From the NCBI GenBank assembly GCA_022750355.1, contig JAKIVW010000064.1, positions 1 to 9,801 of the forward strand: a stretch of DNA of 9,801 nucleotides, given 5' to 3'. The stretch comes from Thermoplasmata archaeon. GTDB lineage: Archaea > Thermoplasmatota > Thermoplasmata > Lutacidiplasmatales > UBA184. Shown one piece after another: positions 1 through 6,919 of this stretch. Numbering within the stretch: the stretch's first letter is position 1; the number at the start of each line of letters is the position of its first letter. Position numbers and translations under genes: made by a program. Below the pieces are notes generated by a model. The model made no database searches, had not been told where the DNA came from, and saw only the letters and a program-made list of their open reading frames with translations.

Positions 1-2145
1 GGTAATCCGCTCGCCGTGAACGTCACCGAATAGCTCGCAGGACTCCAGAAGATCGACACCAGGAGGGCCCGACCGACGACCGTCACCGTACCGCTGTCCG
101 GGGTCGCGTTCCAGCCGGCGACTGCGCCCACCTGGAACGCAAAGCTCCCGTTCGTCTCCGTGAACTCGATGAAAGGCCCTCGCGAACCGTCGGTGCTTTG
201 GTGGAGTGTTACCGACCACAGCGTACCCGCCGGAAGGCCGGTCTCCGTGAAGTTGACGGAAAAGGCGAGGATGCCGGTGTGGGTCCACTGGATGGGAATC
301 GTGAGAGGGACTCCGTTCACCGTCAGCGACCCGTTCTGCGGCGAGGGGCTCCAACCGGAAACAGCGCCGACCTGGTACGCGTAGGTTCCGTTGATCTCCA
401 CGAACGGTAGGCTCGAACCGCTCGAATGGTGGGTAGCCCCCCCGAGAGAGACGGACCAGGGCGTCCCACTAGGAAGGCCGGTCTCGGTGAACGTCACGTT
501 GACTCCCGGAGATGCCACCGGTGCCCACGCCACCGTCCGGCCCACCGGTCCCCCGAGGACTTCCACGGATCCGTTCGCGGGGGTGGGCAGGAAACCCGCG
601 ACCGCGCCCACCTGGAACGAGTAGTTGCCCGAAGGCTCGGCCAGCACGAGCGAAGTCGCGGTGGTGGAGCGAGGCACTCCCTCCACGCTCACCGTCCAAT
701 TCGTGCCCGTCGGGAGGCCGGATTCGGTGAACGTTACGGAATAGGTCTTCACGAAAGCGGCGACCACGACGACCGGACCGCCGACCACGGTGAAGGTACC
801 CTCACTGACGGTCGGGGCATACCCCTTCCAGCCGGTCGACACGGTGTAATTGTACGTACCGTTCGGGAACGTCGGCGTCCAGTTCCCGAGCGAGGTCCAG
901 ATCAGTTCCGCTGCCCGGCCCGTGACGTTCGCGTACCAGTTCGAGCCACTCACGGGCAACCCAGTCTCGTTGAAGATGACCGTGGAGTAGTAGACGGTCC
1001 ACGGAACGGGGACCGAGACGGTCGTCCCGTTCACCGTGACCGATCCCAGCCAGGTGGTGATGTACCCGGGCGCGCCGAAGACCCGGTACGGATAGGCGGA
1101 ACCGTTCGGCTCCGCGAACGAAATGCTCGAAGCGGACGAAGTGAGGGTCGTGCCGTTCAGGGTGACGGACCAGTTCGTACGGAACGGCAGGCCGGATTCC
1201 TTGAACGTCACGTCGTACTCGACCCGGGTCCACGACGACGAGACCGTGACCGATTGGCCCGTGACGGTGGCATTGCCCCGGTACCCGAGCGGTGCCCATC
1301 CGGTCCCCGCCAGGGAGTACGCATACGTCCCATTCGGTTCGAAGAAGGTGAAGCTGGACGCATTCCCGGCCTGCATCGTCCCGTTCAACGTCGCGGACCA
1401 GTTCGTACCGGACGGCAACCCGGTCTCGTTGAACCAGACGGAAAATACATTCTGGGCCCAGGAGATCGGAACGAAGGGGGTCGACCCCTTCACGGTCACC
1501 GAGCCCGAGTACGTGTCCGGCGTGTAGCCCGGGACCCCTCGGACCGTGTAGGAGTAGGTCCCGTTGGGTTCCATCACCTTGATCGACGTGGTGCTCGAGG
1601 AAAAGTTGGTCCCGCCGAGGTCCACGGACCACGGGGTGCCCGACGGCAACCCGCTTTCGTGGAAGGTCACTTGGTAGAGGACTCGCGTCCAGTTCACCGT
1701 GAGTTGCACGGGGGTGATGTCCACGGTCACGGAGCCGCGATAGGGGGACGTGGTCCACCCTCCGATCCCCCCGATCACGTACGGGTACGTCCCGTTCGGC
1801 TCGACCGTCGTGATCGTGTTCGTCACCGAGGTCAGCCGAGTCCCTCCGAGAGTCACCGACCAGTTCGTGCCACCGGGAAGGCCGTTCTCCGTGAAGGTCA
1901 CGGGGTAGGTGACGGCGGTCCACGGGACATCGACCGCGGCGGGAGCGCCGGCGACCGTCAGCGAACCGCTCCCCACGGCGGTCCGCCATCCCGGAACCGG
2001 CCCCAGCTGGTAGGAGTAGCTGCCGTTCGGCTCTGCGAAGGAGATGATCTCCCGACTCAGGGCGCTGGTCGACGCGCCGAGGGTGACCGACCAGTTCGTC
2101 CCGCCCGGAAGTCCCGATTCGCAAAAAGCGACCGCGTAGGACGAC
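1..2145 (-). repeat. Tandem array of ten 76-81-residue beta-rich repeats inside the glycosidase-like gene
   Basis: The motif V-x-F-x-E-[ST]-G-L-P-x-G-T-x-W-[ST]-V recurs in frame ten times. The Leu codon of each copy begins (minus strand) at 2111, 1880, 1649, 1418, 1190, 959, 716, 476, 236 and 5. Spacings are 231, 231, 231, 228, 231, 243, 240, 240 and 231 bases. Each complete copy continues with a segment like EPNGTYSY, a short G-rich turn, and then a strand such as GSVTVNG and a Trp-containing end (SWTRV). Eight of the nine complete copies carry an N-G-[ST] glycosylation sequon at the same place; copy seven has SGNYS instead. The copies are diverged in DNA, so this is an old protein-domain array rather than a recent DNA duplication. 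Such arrays are common in Thermoplasmata surface proteins and probably form a stalk or wall-binding tail. The tenth copy is cut by the window edge. Confidence 0.9.
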
Positions 2146-3656
2146 CCCCCGAACGCGGCCGAAGAGTTGGCCCGGCAGACCGACACCAGGAGCACCCCGA
2201 GAGGCGGGAGCGACCAGTTGGGAGTCGACTGGTACCCCGAGGTGTGCTGGAAGGTGCCGTTGGGGGAGGTCGTGGAATTGTTGGCCCGCCACAGCGAGTA
2301 CGTCCCATCGGTCGGGAACTCCGGCCCGGCCGCGTAGAGGTCGACCGACTGGGTCGTGTTCGTGTTCACCGCCAGCACCGTGAGTGAGTGGGACCGAGGG
2401 GAGTACGACGCGGCGGCGAACACTCCGTTGACGCTACCGGAAACGGTCGTGGTCAATGCGATCGGATCGAACTGGGGGAGGATCTGGGTGTAGAGCGAGT
2501 CGAGTGGGAAGGGGAGCCCGTTCGCGTTGAACAGCGAACCGTTGTAGCCGGAACGCAGCGAGAACAGGTCGGCGTTGGAGACGTTCGACTCCATCATGAG
2601 GATGAGTTCGGCGGTGACGAACGGAACCTCGGGATACGTGTCCATGAACGGCTGCCACGGACCCGATTGTCCGGTGCCGGCCCCGAACTCATCCACGAAG
2701 AATTGGATCGGAGCGCACGTAGGGCACGCCGCCTTGACCTCCTGTTCGTCCGTGGAGATTCGGGTCACGATGGCACTCTTCGGGGCGGTGAGGCTTTGGA
2801 AGAATTGCGCGAGCGTCCCTCCGGGGGGACCCCGCTCTCCCGGGTAATCGTGAATGCCCACCGCCGAAAGGTTCGGCCCGTTGAGGCCCACCGTCGCGTT
2901 GAGCCAGGGGCCGTCGGGCTTGGTGCCCGCGCCGACCCCCGGAAGCCCGATGAATCGTGCCGAGGGATCGACCGCCCGCATCGCCGAGATGTAGGCTTGG
3001 ACGACCTGGGCGTACCCGACCGGACCGACGCTCAGGTTATCGGTCGCACTCCACTGGGACCACGGTTTCCCGAAGTGCTGCCAACCGTACGGCTCGTTTC
3101 CGACCTCCCAGTAGGCCGGGTGGAATCCCAGCACCTGCTCGGTGTAGGCGACCTCGTAGGCGGCGGCCGACGGGCTGTCGATCTCGCCCGGTACGGAAAA
3201 GATCGCGTGGCACGAGGTCACTTCACACGAGGAAACGAACTGGGACTCGTTCGCCGGCTGGACGGTCGCAAACCCGTCCGTCCAGTCTTGACCGCTCGTC
3301 ATGTTGTACGTGTCGGCGATCTTTCCCGCCGGCCACACGAACCAGTTGACCGGCGTCCCGTACGTCTCGTTCGTAAAGTTTGCGAGGGAGACGGTCGATG
3401 TCACGCCGACCCCCCAGAAGTTCGAAAGATTCCCCTGGGTATGGTTCTGGATCGTCACGGTCTCCGAAGAGCTGAACGGAGTAGAGGCGGCACCGGTGGC
3501 CGACGAAACGGCGGAATCGGCCGCCGAGGACGCGGGCCCGGAGACGTGGACCGGGAGGCCGGAGAGGAGCAGAGGGATCACGAGAAGGGCGAGTCGGCCC
3601 CCTCCATAAACGGCCCACCGGCCCCTAGGTCGACGACCCGCCGTACTCGGTCTCAT
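1..3656 (-). CDS. Secreted clan GH-A-like glycosidase with ten or more tandem C-terminal repeats (partial, C-terminus beyond left edge)
   Basis: Reading from ATG 3656-3654 the frame stays open for 1218 codons and runs off the window. An in-frame TAG at 3663-3665 lies just upstream, so this is the first possible start. Residues 1-20 are Arg/Gly-rich, 21-38 are hydrophobic and a Ser/Ala/Thr-rich linker follows, which reads as a signal peptide for export. Residues about 60-370 look like a clan GH-A (beta/alpha)8 glycosidase: WEVGNEP puts the likely acid/base at Glu188, VGIHDYPG has His269 and Tyr271, and FFVDEFGAG puts the likely nucleophile at Glu323. The 135-residue spacing of the two Glu suits clan GH-A. 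Paired cysteines (144/149 and 311/314) could form extracytoplasmic disulfides. Residues about 400-495 resemble the beta-sandwich that follows the barrel in GH39/51/79-type enzymes, and repeats fill the rest. The substrate and exact GH family cannot be told. The frame and secretion are well supported; enzyme activity is inferred from motifs. Confidence 0.78.
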   Translation of the reverse strand, partial: MRPSTAGRRPRGRWAVYGGGRLALLVIPLLLSGLPVHVSGPASSAADSAVSSATGAASTPFSSSETVTIQNHTQGNLSNFWGVGVTSTVSLANFTNETYGTPVNWFVWPAGKIADTYNMTSGQDWTDGFATVQPANESQFVSSCEVTSCHAIFSVPGEIDSPSAAAYEVAYTEQVLGFHPAYWEVGNEPYGWQHFGKPWSQWSATDNLSVGPVGYAQVVQAYISAMRAVDPSARFIGLPGVGAGTKPDGPWLNATVGLNGPNLSAVGIHDYPGERGPPGGTLAQFFQSLTAPKSAIVTRISTDEQEVKAACPTCAPIQFFVDEFGAGTGQSGPWQPFMDTYPEVPFVTAELILMMESNVSNADLFSLRSGYNGSLFNANGLPFPLDSLYTQILPQFDPIALTTTVSGSVNGVFAAASYSPRSHSLTVLAVNTNTTQSVDLYAAGPEFPTDGTYSLWRANNSTTSPNGTFQHTSGYQSTPNWSLPPLGVLLVSVCRANSSAAFGGSSYAVAFCESGLPGGTNWSVTLGASTSALSREIISFAEPNGSYSYQLGPVPGWRTAVGSGSLTVAGAPAAVDVPWTAVTYPVTFTENGLPGGTNWSVTLGGTRLTSVTNTITTVEPNGTYPYVIGGIGGWTTSPYRGSVTVDITPVQLTVNWTRVLYQVTFHESGLPSGTPWSVDLGGTNFSSSTTSIKVMEPNGTYSYTVRGVPGYTPDTYSGSVTVKGSTPFVPISWAQNVFSVWFNETGLPSGTNWSATLNGTMQAGNASSFTFFEPNGTYAYSLAGTGWAPLGYRGNATVTGQSVTVSSSWTRVEYDVTFKESGLPFRTNWSVTLNGTTLTSSASSISFAEPNGSAYPYRVFGAPGYITTWLGSVTVNGTTVSVPVPWTVYYSTVIFNETGLPVSGSNWYANVTGRAAELIWTSLGNWTPTFPNGTYNYTVSTGWKGYAPTVSEGTFTVVGGPVVVVAAFVKTYSVTFTESGLPTGTNWTVSVEGVPRSTTATSLVLAEPSGNYSFQVGAVAGFLPTPANGSVEVLGGPVGRTVAWAPVASPGVNVTFTETGLPSGTPWSVSLGGATHHSSGSSLPFVEINGTYAYQVGAVSGWSPSPQNGSLTVNGVPLTIPIQWTHTGILAFSVNFTETGLPAGTLWSVTLHQSTDGSRGPFIEFTETNGSFAFQVGAVAGWNATPDSGTVTVVGRALLVSIFWSPASYSVTFTASGL

Positions 3657-3690
3657 GGGATGCTAGATGGGGCACGACCCCCGATGGGTT

Positions 3691-3698
3691 CCTATAGG
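3691..3698 (-). promoter_or_regulatory. Candidate TATA element for the glycosidase-like gene
   Basis: The palindromic string CCTATAGG lies about 38 bases before ATG 3656. An archaeal TATA box here would start transcription near 3669 and give a leader of roughly 13 bases. The match to a TATA consensus is short and no BRE-like purine run is obvious, so this is a weak call. Confidence 0.3.
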
Positions 3699-3736
3699 TG
3701 TCGGCGGCGAAATTACGGTATCGGAACCCCGGAAAT

Positions 3737-3756
3737 CCCGAGACGGCCGTTTCGGG
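3737..3756. repeat. Short inverted repeat between the propeller and glycosidase-like genes
   Basis: CCCGAGAC-GGCC-GTTTCGGG has eight-base arms with one mismatch and a four-base loop. It lies 80 bases downstream of the propeller gene's stop and 81 bases upstream of the glycosidase-like start. It could be a transcript-end structure or a protein site, but there is no T-run beside it and such GC-rich inverted repeats arise by chance at this base composition. Confidence 0.3.
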
Positions 3757-3835
3757 GTCTGCCGGGGTGCGAGGGGAGGGCGATTCTCGCCGGTTCCCCC
3801 CTTAGGGAGTCACGCCGAGGCGGGCCACCACCCAC

Positions 3836-5206
3836 TTAGAAAATCGTCACCGACTTCGAGTCCGCGTTCGAAACGTAGGTCTCCGAGGTCGTCGTGTCGA
3901 TCGCGATCCCGGAGGGCCCCTTGCCCAGGACCTGGGTCCCGACGATCACGGGGTTGCCGACGGTCGGGGAGGAGAGGATGGTCAATCGGCCGGGGACGGA
4001 GCTGGTCGTCTCCAGCAGCAGGAGCACGTCCGTGGAGACGGTGTCATAGAACCCGATCTCCGGGGTGCCCGTGGTCGTCAGGGTGGTGAGGATCGAGTTG
4101 GTCGATCCCGAGATGATCGCCGTCACGTTCGAAAACGCCTCCGGAACATACAGGTCGAAATTCTTGGGGTCGTAGGTCGCGTAGTACGCCCCCTGGCCGA
4201 CCTTGATCGCCGACTTCACGGAGTTCCCCGATGTGATCGGGGTGAGGGTGCTGTTCGTCTCCCGAGCCCCTCCCCGGTAGGACTCGTTCACGACGTAGAG
4301 GTCGTTGTTCTTCGGGTCGAGGGTGGCGGTCACCGGGTGCGAACCGACGGTCAGGGTCTTCACGACGGTGTTGGCCGAACCGAGAACCGTGACATTTCCC
4401 GTCTTGAGGAACGGAAACGCCGCCCCCTCATCGACCACGTAGAGGTCCTTGTTCTTGGGGTTGTAGATCGCCTGATCGGGGTCCTTTCCGACCGTCAGAC
4501 CGACCGTCTTGACCGTGTTCGTGGTGCTGACGATGGACAGGTTGGCCGAGCCCGAGTTGGAGCCGACCATGTCCTTCGTCGCCGGATCGTAGGTCACGAA
4601 GACCGTGCCCATTCCCAGGGTGAGGGTGGTCATACTTCCCGGAAACGTCGTGGGCAGTCGAGAGAGCAGGCTCAACCCGGTGGAGTCGTAGCCGTTGAGA
4701 ATGTACACCGCCCCGTCCGCGGGGTCGTAGAAACCGGCGCCCCCGGACGAACTCGAGAGGCCGGTGACGGTGGCGACCACCTTGTGGGTGGTGCCGTTGA
4801 TGACGGATATGTTACCACTTCCGAGGTTGGCGACGTAGAGCAGGGTGCTCGAAGGGTCGTAGGTCACGGTCGCCGGGTCTTTTCCGACGGCGATGGTCTT
4901 CACGACGCTCGAACCGCTGATCACGGAGACGCTGCTGGAGCCTTCGTTCGGAACGAAGATTTGGCCGTTGGAGAGGTCCTCCGTGACCGCGTGGGGGTCC
5001 TTTCCGACCGTCACATTCTTCGCGGTGGTCGGGGGCGGCGGTGAGAGGGTCCCCGACGGCCCCCCAAAACTTCCGGGCGGAGCCCCGCCCGTCGCGGCGG
5101 AGGCGAAGGCCGAAATGGCGAACCAGGCGACGATGGTCACAGCGAGCGGGAGAACCCAGATCTCAACGCGGGATCGGCGCAACTGTTTCGTGGGAAAATC
5201 GTGCAC
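3836..5206 (-). CDS. YVTN-family beta-propeller surface protein with N-terminal membrane anchor or signal
   Basis: This protein of 456 residues starts at GTG 5206-5204 and ends at TAA 3838-3836. Residues 1-15 are basic, about 17-37 are hydrophobic, and a Gly/Ser/Pro-rich linker runs to about residue 62, so the rest lies outside the cell, anchored or released. Nine blade-like units follow, each opening with a variant of VGKDPxxVTYDPxxxxLYVxN (for example VGKDPHAVTED, VGKDPATVTYD, VGSHPVTATLD, VGQGAYYATYD, LGKGPSGIAID) and going on with a strand such as NISVINGTTHKVVATV. This is the 40-45-residue YVTN/NHL-like repeat of archaeal surface-layer-associated proteins. The last unit ends at YVSNADSKSVTIF, consistent with a closed propeller. 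An upstream ATG near 5265 is followed at once by an in-frame TAA, which supports the GTG start. The likely role is binding or scaffolding at the surface; the ligand is unknown. It lies in the same direction as the glycosidase-like gene, 179 bases away, so co-transcription is possible but not shown. Confidence 0.9.
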   Translation of the reverse strand: MHDFPTKQLRRSRVEIWVLPLAVTIVAWFAISAFASAATGGAPPGSFGGPSGTLSPPPPTTAKNVTVGKDPHAVTEDLSNGQIFVPNEGSSSVSVISGSSVVKTIAVGKDPATVTYDPSSTLLYVANLGSGNISVINGTTHKVVATVTGLSSSSGGAGFYDPADGAVYILNGYDSTGLSLLSRLPTTFPGSMTTLTLGMGTVFVTYDPATKDMVGSNSGSANLSIVSTTNTVKTVGLTVGKDPDQAIYNPKNKDLYVVDEGAAFPFLKTGNVTVLGSANTVVKTLTVGSHPVTATLDPKNNDLYVVNESYRGGARETNSTLTPITSGNSVKSAIKVGQGAYYATYDPKNFDLYVPEAFSNVTAIISGSTNSILTTLTTTGTPEIGFYDTVSTDVLLLLETTSSVPGRLTILSSPTVGNPVIVGTQVLGKGPSGIAIDTTTSETYVSNADSKSVTIF

Positions 5207-5228
5207 TTCGGCGGCACCGCCGACCGGT

Positions 5229-5247
5229 TCAAAAGCCTTCGGTTATA
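5229..5247 (-). promoter_or_regulatory. Candidate promoter of the beta-propeller gene
   Basis: Two AT-rich elements precede GTG 5206 on the minus strand. GTATAA (TATA core at 5243-5247) would give a leader of about 13 bases. GGCTTTTGAA (5240-5231) would give an almost leaderless transcript. I cannot choose between them; the AT-rich dip in a GC-rich gap is the main evidence. Confidence 0.35.
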
Positions 5248-5269
5248 CGTCGGGACGCGGGAGCATCGC

Positions 5270-5294
5270 GCCCCTCTGAGGGCCTATGAGGGGC
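5270..5294. repeat. Perfect 7-base inverted repeat downstream of the nitroreductase/dioxygenase operon
   Basis: GCCCCTC (5270-5276) and GAGGGGC (5288-5294) are exact reverse complements around an 11-base loop. The element lies 65-89 bases beyond the stop codon of the extradiol-dioxygenase homologue and before the propeller promoter, so it could mark the end of the operon transcript. It lacks the T-tract expected for an intrinsic terminator on either strand. The rest of the 5207-5358 gap holds only a GC-rich CTG-rich tract near 5297-5322. Confidence 0.35.
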
Positions 5295-5358
5295 CCTTGC
5301 AGCTGCGGCTGCTGCTGCGCTGTCGGCCGAACTCCGCGGGGCCCGCAGCCTCAGCGCC

Positions 5359-6159
5359 CTAGGGCGGGTCGAACGTCAGGATCGTGAGTCCGAAGGCTCC
5401 CCAGATCTGGTGGGAGGAAATGAGCCGGGGCGCGAAGGATTTCCCCATCGCGCCCGCCATCACGAAGAACGGGCTGAGGTTCCCTTCGGGTTCGAGCAGC
5501 CCCCATTTGCGGGGATCGAAATCGGCCACCTTCTCGTACTCCCGTTGAAGCATCAGATCGACGACCTCTTTCTCCATCTGTTCCCCCTCGGGCCAGGGTC
5601 GTCCCGCGGAAGTTTGCATCCGCGAGAAGGAGTGGGTGATCGAGCCGGTGCTGACGAAGAGAACTCGATGCTCGGTCTCCGCGAGCACACTTCCGATTGC
5701 CTCACCCCACGCCATGTGTTCTCGAGGCGTTCCCGCGGTGATGGATAGCGGAACAACGGGGACCGCGGCGCCGGGGCTGAGGTGGAGCAGCGCCGCCCAC
5801 GCACCGTGGTCCAGTCCCCACTCCGTGGTCCCGCCCACCGGAATCTGTCGTTCTCGTCCGCGGGCGACCAAACGAGCGGCGAGGGCGGGGTCGCCCCTCG
5901 GCTCGTACCGAATGGACGAGACTTGCGGTGGAAGTCCGGTGAAGTCGTAGAGCTGACGAGGCCGATCCCCCTCATGAACCAGGAACCGGCTTCGGGAGAC
6001 CCAGTGCGGAGTCGCTACGAGGATCCGGTCCGGGCGAAGTTTGGCCACTAGATCGAGCGCACGCAGGTCGTGGACAGTGTCGCCCCCCGAACCGCCGAAC
6101 GCCTCCGGGGCGATGAGATTCGGGGCGTTGGGAGCGTAGACCGCACCGACCAGCGGCAT
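5359..6159 (-). CDS. Class III extradiol ring-cleavage dioxygenase family protein (LigB/DODA type), with altered metal-ligand positions
   Basis: The 266-residue product matches the LigB/DODA fold (catalytic subunit of class III extradiol dioxygenases, which open catechol-type rings with Fe(II), or Zn in some DODA proteins). Family landmarks in order are VATPHWVSR (metal His at 52), QLYDFTGLP (70-77), WGLDHGAW (114-121), VPVVPLSI (133-140), VSTGSITHSF (catalytic-type His176) and SPFFVMAGAMG (229-239). Two landmarks are changed: YAPNAP has Asn11 where the first metal His (the H of HxP or HGSP) normally stands, and EGNLSP has Asn227 where the third ligand (Glu or His) is expected. The length is normal for the family. 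Start ATG 6159 lies only four bases after the stop of the nitroreductase gene, so the two are almost surely co-transcribed and probably translationally coupled. The fold assignment is firm; ring cleavage is uncertain because of the ligand changes. Confidence 0.85.
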   Translation of the reverse strand: MPLVGAVYAPNAPNLIAPEAFGGSGGDTVHDLRALDLVAKLRPDRILVATPHWVSRSRFLVHEGDRPRQLYDFTGLPPQVSSIRYEPRGDPALAARLVARGRERQIPVGGTTEWGLDHGAWAALLHLSPGAAVPVVPLSITAGTPREHMAWGEAIGSVLAETEHRVLFVSTGSITHSFSRMQTSAGRPWPEGEQMEKEVVDLMLQREYEKVADFDPRKWGLLEPEGNLSPFFVMAGAMGKSFAPRLISSHQIWGAFGLTILTFDPP

Positions 6160-6163
6160 CCGA

Positions 6164-6835
6164 TCAGTTCTTCCGGGAGGCGGAGAAGTGGCCCTCTTGA
6201 GCCATCTCGGATAGGGGGCGGCGAGGGCTGGGTCCCTCGCGAGCCGCGTAGGGCTCGGGAAGGGCGACCGGCTCCGCGCGATGCCCGATCGCGATCCCGA
6301 TCACGGCGCTGAACTCCGTTGTAGGAACCCCGAGGAGGCGGTGGACCTCCTCGCGTTCGATCCCGCCCATCGCGTGCGTAGAAAGCCCTACCAGATGGGC
6401 TTGAAGGGCGAGCGACATCCACGCCGCGCCGGCGTCGAAGGACGCGGTGGGATTGGCGTGTCCGTGAAACGGACCGTCCTGATCGAATCGGGACCGGGCG
6501 AAGAGGAACGCCAGGACGGGGGCGCGCTCGGCCCAAACGCGATTCATCGGGGCCAATCCCTGGGCGAACCGCGCCCGATCCTCGGGAGAGACGGCATATA
6601 CGAACAACCAAGGTTGCTCATTGGCGGACGACGGGGCCCAGCGGGCGGCCTCGAAGAGAGTCCGTACCGTCTCCGCGGGAATCGGCTCGTCGCTGAACGC
6701 TCGGGGGGACCACCGTTCGACGAACATTGGGTTCACTTCCGCTTCGACCGGGCGGACGCGGCTCAGAAGCGTCTGCGACCCCTCGGGCACCGCGGTCGGC
6801 CGGATCATCGTCGAAAGGGTCTCGGTGTCGGACAT
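6164..6835 (-). CDS. Nitroreductase-family FMN oxidoreductase
   Basis: The product has 223 residues and belongs to the nitroreductase fold (PF00881), FMN-binding dimers that reduce nitroaromatics, quinones or related electrophiles with NAD(P)H. Seen motifs are RWSPRAF (41-47, FMN phosphate contact), EAARWAPSSANEQPW (62-76, the classic second FMN motif), DAGAAWMSLALQAHLVGL (134-151, the dimer-core helix) and a late VIGIAIGHRAE strand. The N-terminal 35 residues before the domain are poorly conserved. ATG 6835 is preferred over Met10 (ATG 6808) because a TATA-like element lies about 25 bases upstream, as expected for a leaderless message. It is the first gene of an operon with the extradiol-dioxygenase homologue and is divergent from an HxlR regulator, with a palindrome over its promoter. 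Its cytosolic role is most likely quinone or nitro-compound detoxification; the real substrate cannot be read from sequence. Confidence 0.9.
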   Translation of the reverse strand: MSDTETLSTMIRPTAVPEGSQTLLSRVRPVEAEVNPMFVERWSPRAFSDEPIPAETVRTLFEAARWAPSSANEQPWLFVYAVSPEDRARFAQGLAPMNRVWAERAPVLAFLFARSRFDQDGPFHGHANPTASFDAGAAWMSLALQAHLVGLSTHAMGGIEREEVHRLLGVPTTEFSAVIGIAIGHRAEPVALPEPYAAREGPSPRRPLSEMAQEGHFSASRKN

Positions 6836-6844
6836 GGCGGCACT

Positions 6845-6860
6845 ATACTAACGATAGTAT
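6845..6860. promoter_or_regulatory. Candidate operator: perfect palindrome ATACTA-ACGA-TAGTAT
   Basis: Six-base arms are exact reverse complements around ACGA, in an AT-rich island within GC-rich DNA. The site lies 10-25 bases upstream of the nitroreductase ATG and overlaps its presumed TATA box, so a bound protein would block transcription. The divergently encoded HxlR-family regulator is the obvious candidate; dimeric HxlR proteins bind AT-rich inverted repeats of this general form. A second, single half-site (AGTATAG, 6974-6980) lies three bases before the regulator's first ATG and pairs with CTATACT at 6843-6849, which might allow autoregulation. Binding is inferred. Confidence 0.55.
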
Positions 6861-6863
6861 TTA
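6857..6863 (-). promoter_or_regulatory. Candidate TATA box of the nitroreductase operon
   Basis: TAAATAC on the minus strand is centred 25 bases before ATG 6835, the spacing of an archaeal leaderless promoter. It shares bases with the right arm of the palindrome, which implies repression by occlusion of TBP/TFB. Confidence 0.45.
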
Positions 6864-6911
6864 GGCTTCATCTAGGGAAGTCATTATCTGTCACGGCTCA
6901 CACGTTGGTCT

Positions 6912-6919
6912 CCCTTTAT
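6912..6919 (+). promoter_or_regulatory. Possible TATA element for the HxlR regulator gene
   Basis: CCTTTATC lies 64-71 bases before ATG 6983 and would give a leader of about 40 bases. A weaker alternative, CATTTAG at 6959-6965, would suit a near-leaderless transcript starting close to ATG 6983 or 6992. Neither is decisive. Confidence 0.25.

Noticed and set aside
1..2145. Possible CRISPR or DNA satellite because of regular 230-240-base periodicity
   Set aside because: The periodicity is at protein level: repeats are diverged in DNA, spaced by whole codons, and contain no short identical repeats with unique spacers.
802..2292. 496-codon minus-strand open frame in another frame
   Set aside because: It is an out-of-frame shadow of the same repeat array; its composition is Arg/Asp/His-rich with no conserved motif.
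426..2387. 653-codon plus-strand open frame
   Set aside because: Its product is Arg/Gly/Pro/His-rich low-complexity sequence with no domain. It is the antisense shadow of the repeat array, whose minus-strand frame has clear protein repeats.
2388..3839. 483-codon plus-strand open frame
   Set aside because: It is antisense to the glycosidase-like domain and signal peptide, has no recognisable motif, and runs through the promoter gap.
4337..5044. 235-codon plus-strand open frame
   Set aside because: Antisense to the beta-propeller gene; the minus-strand frame shows the repeated YVTN-type blades.
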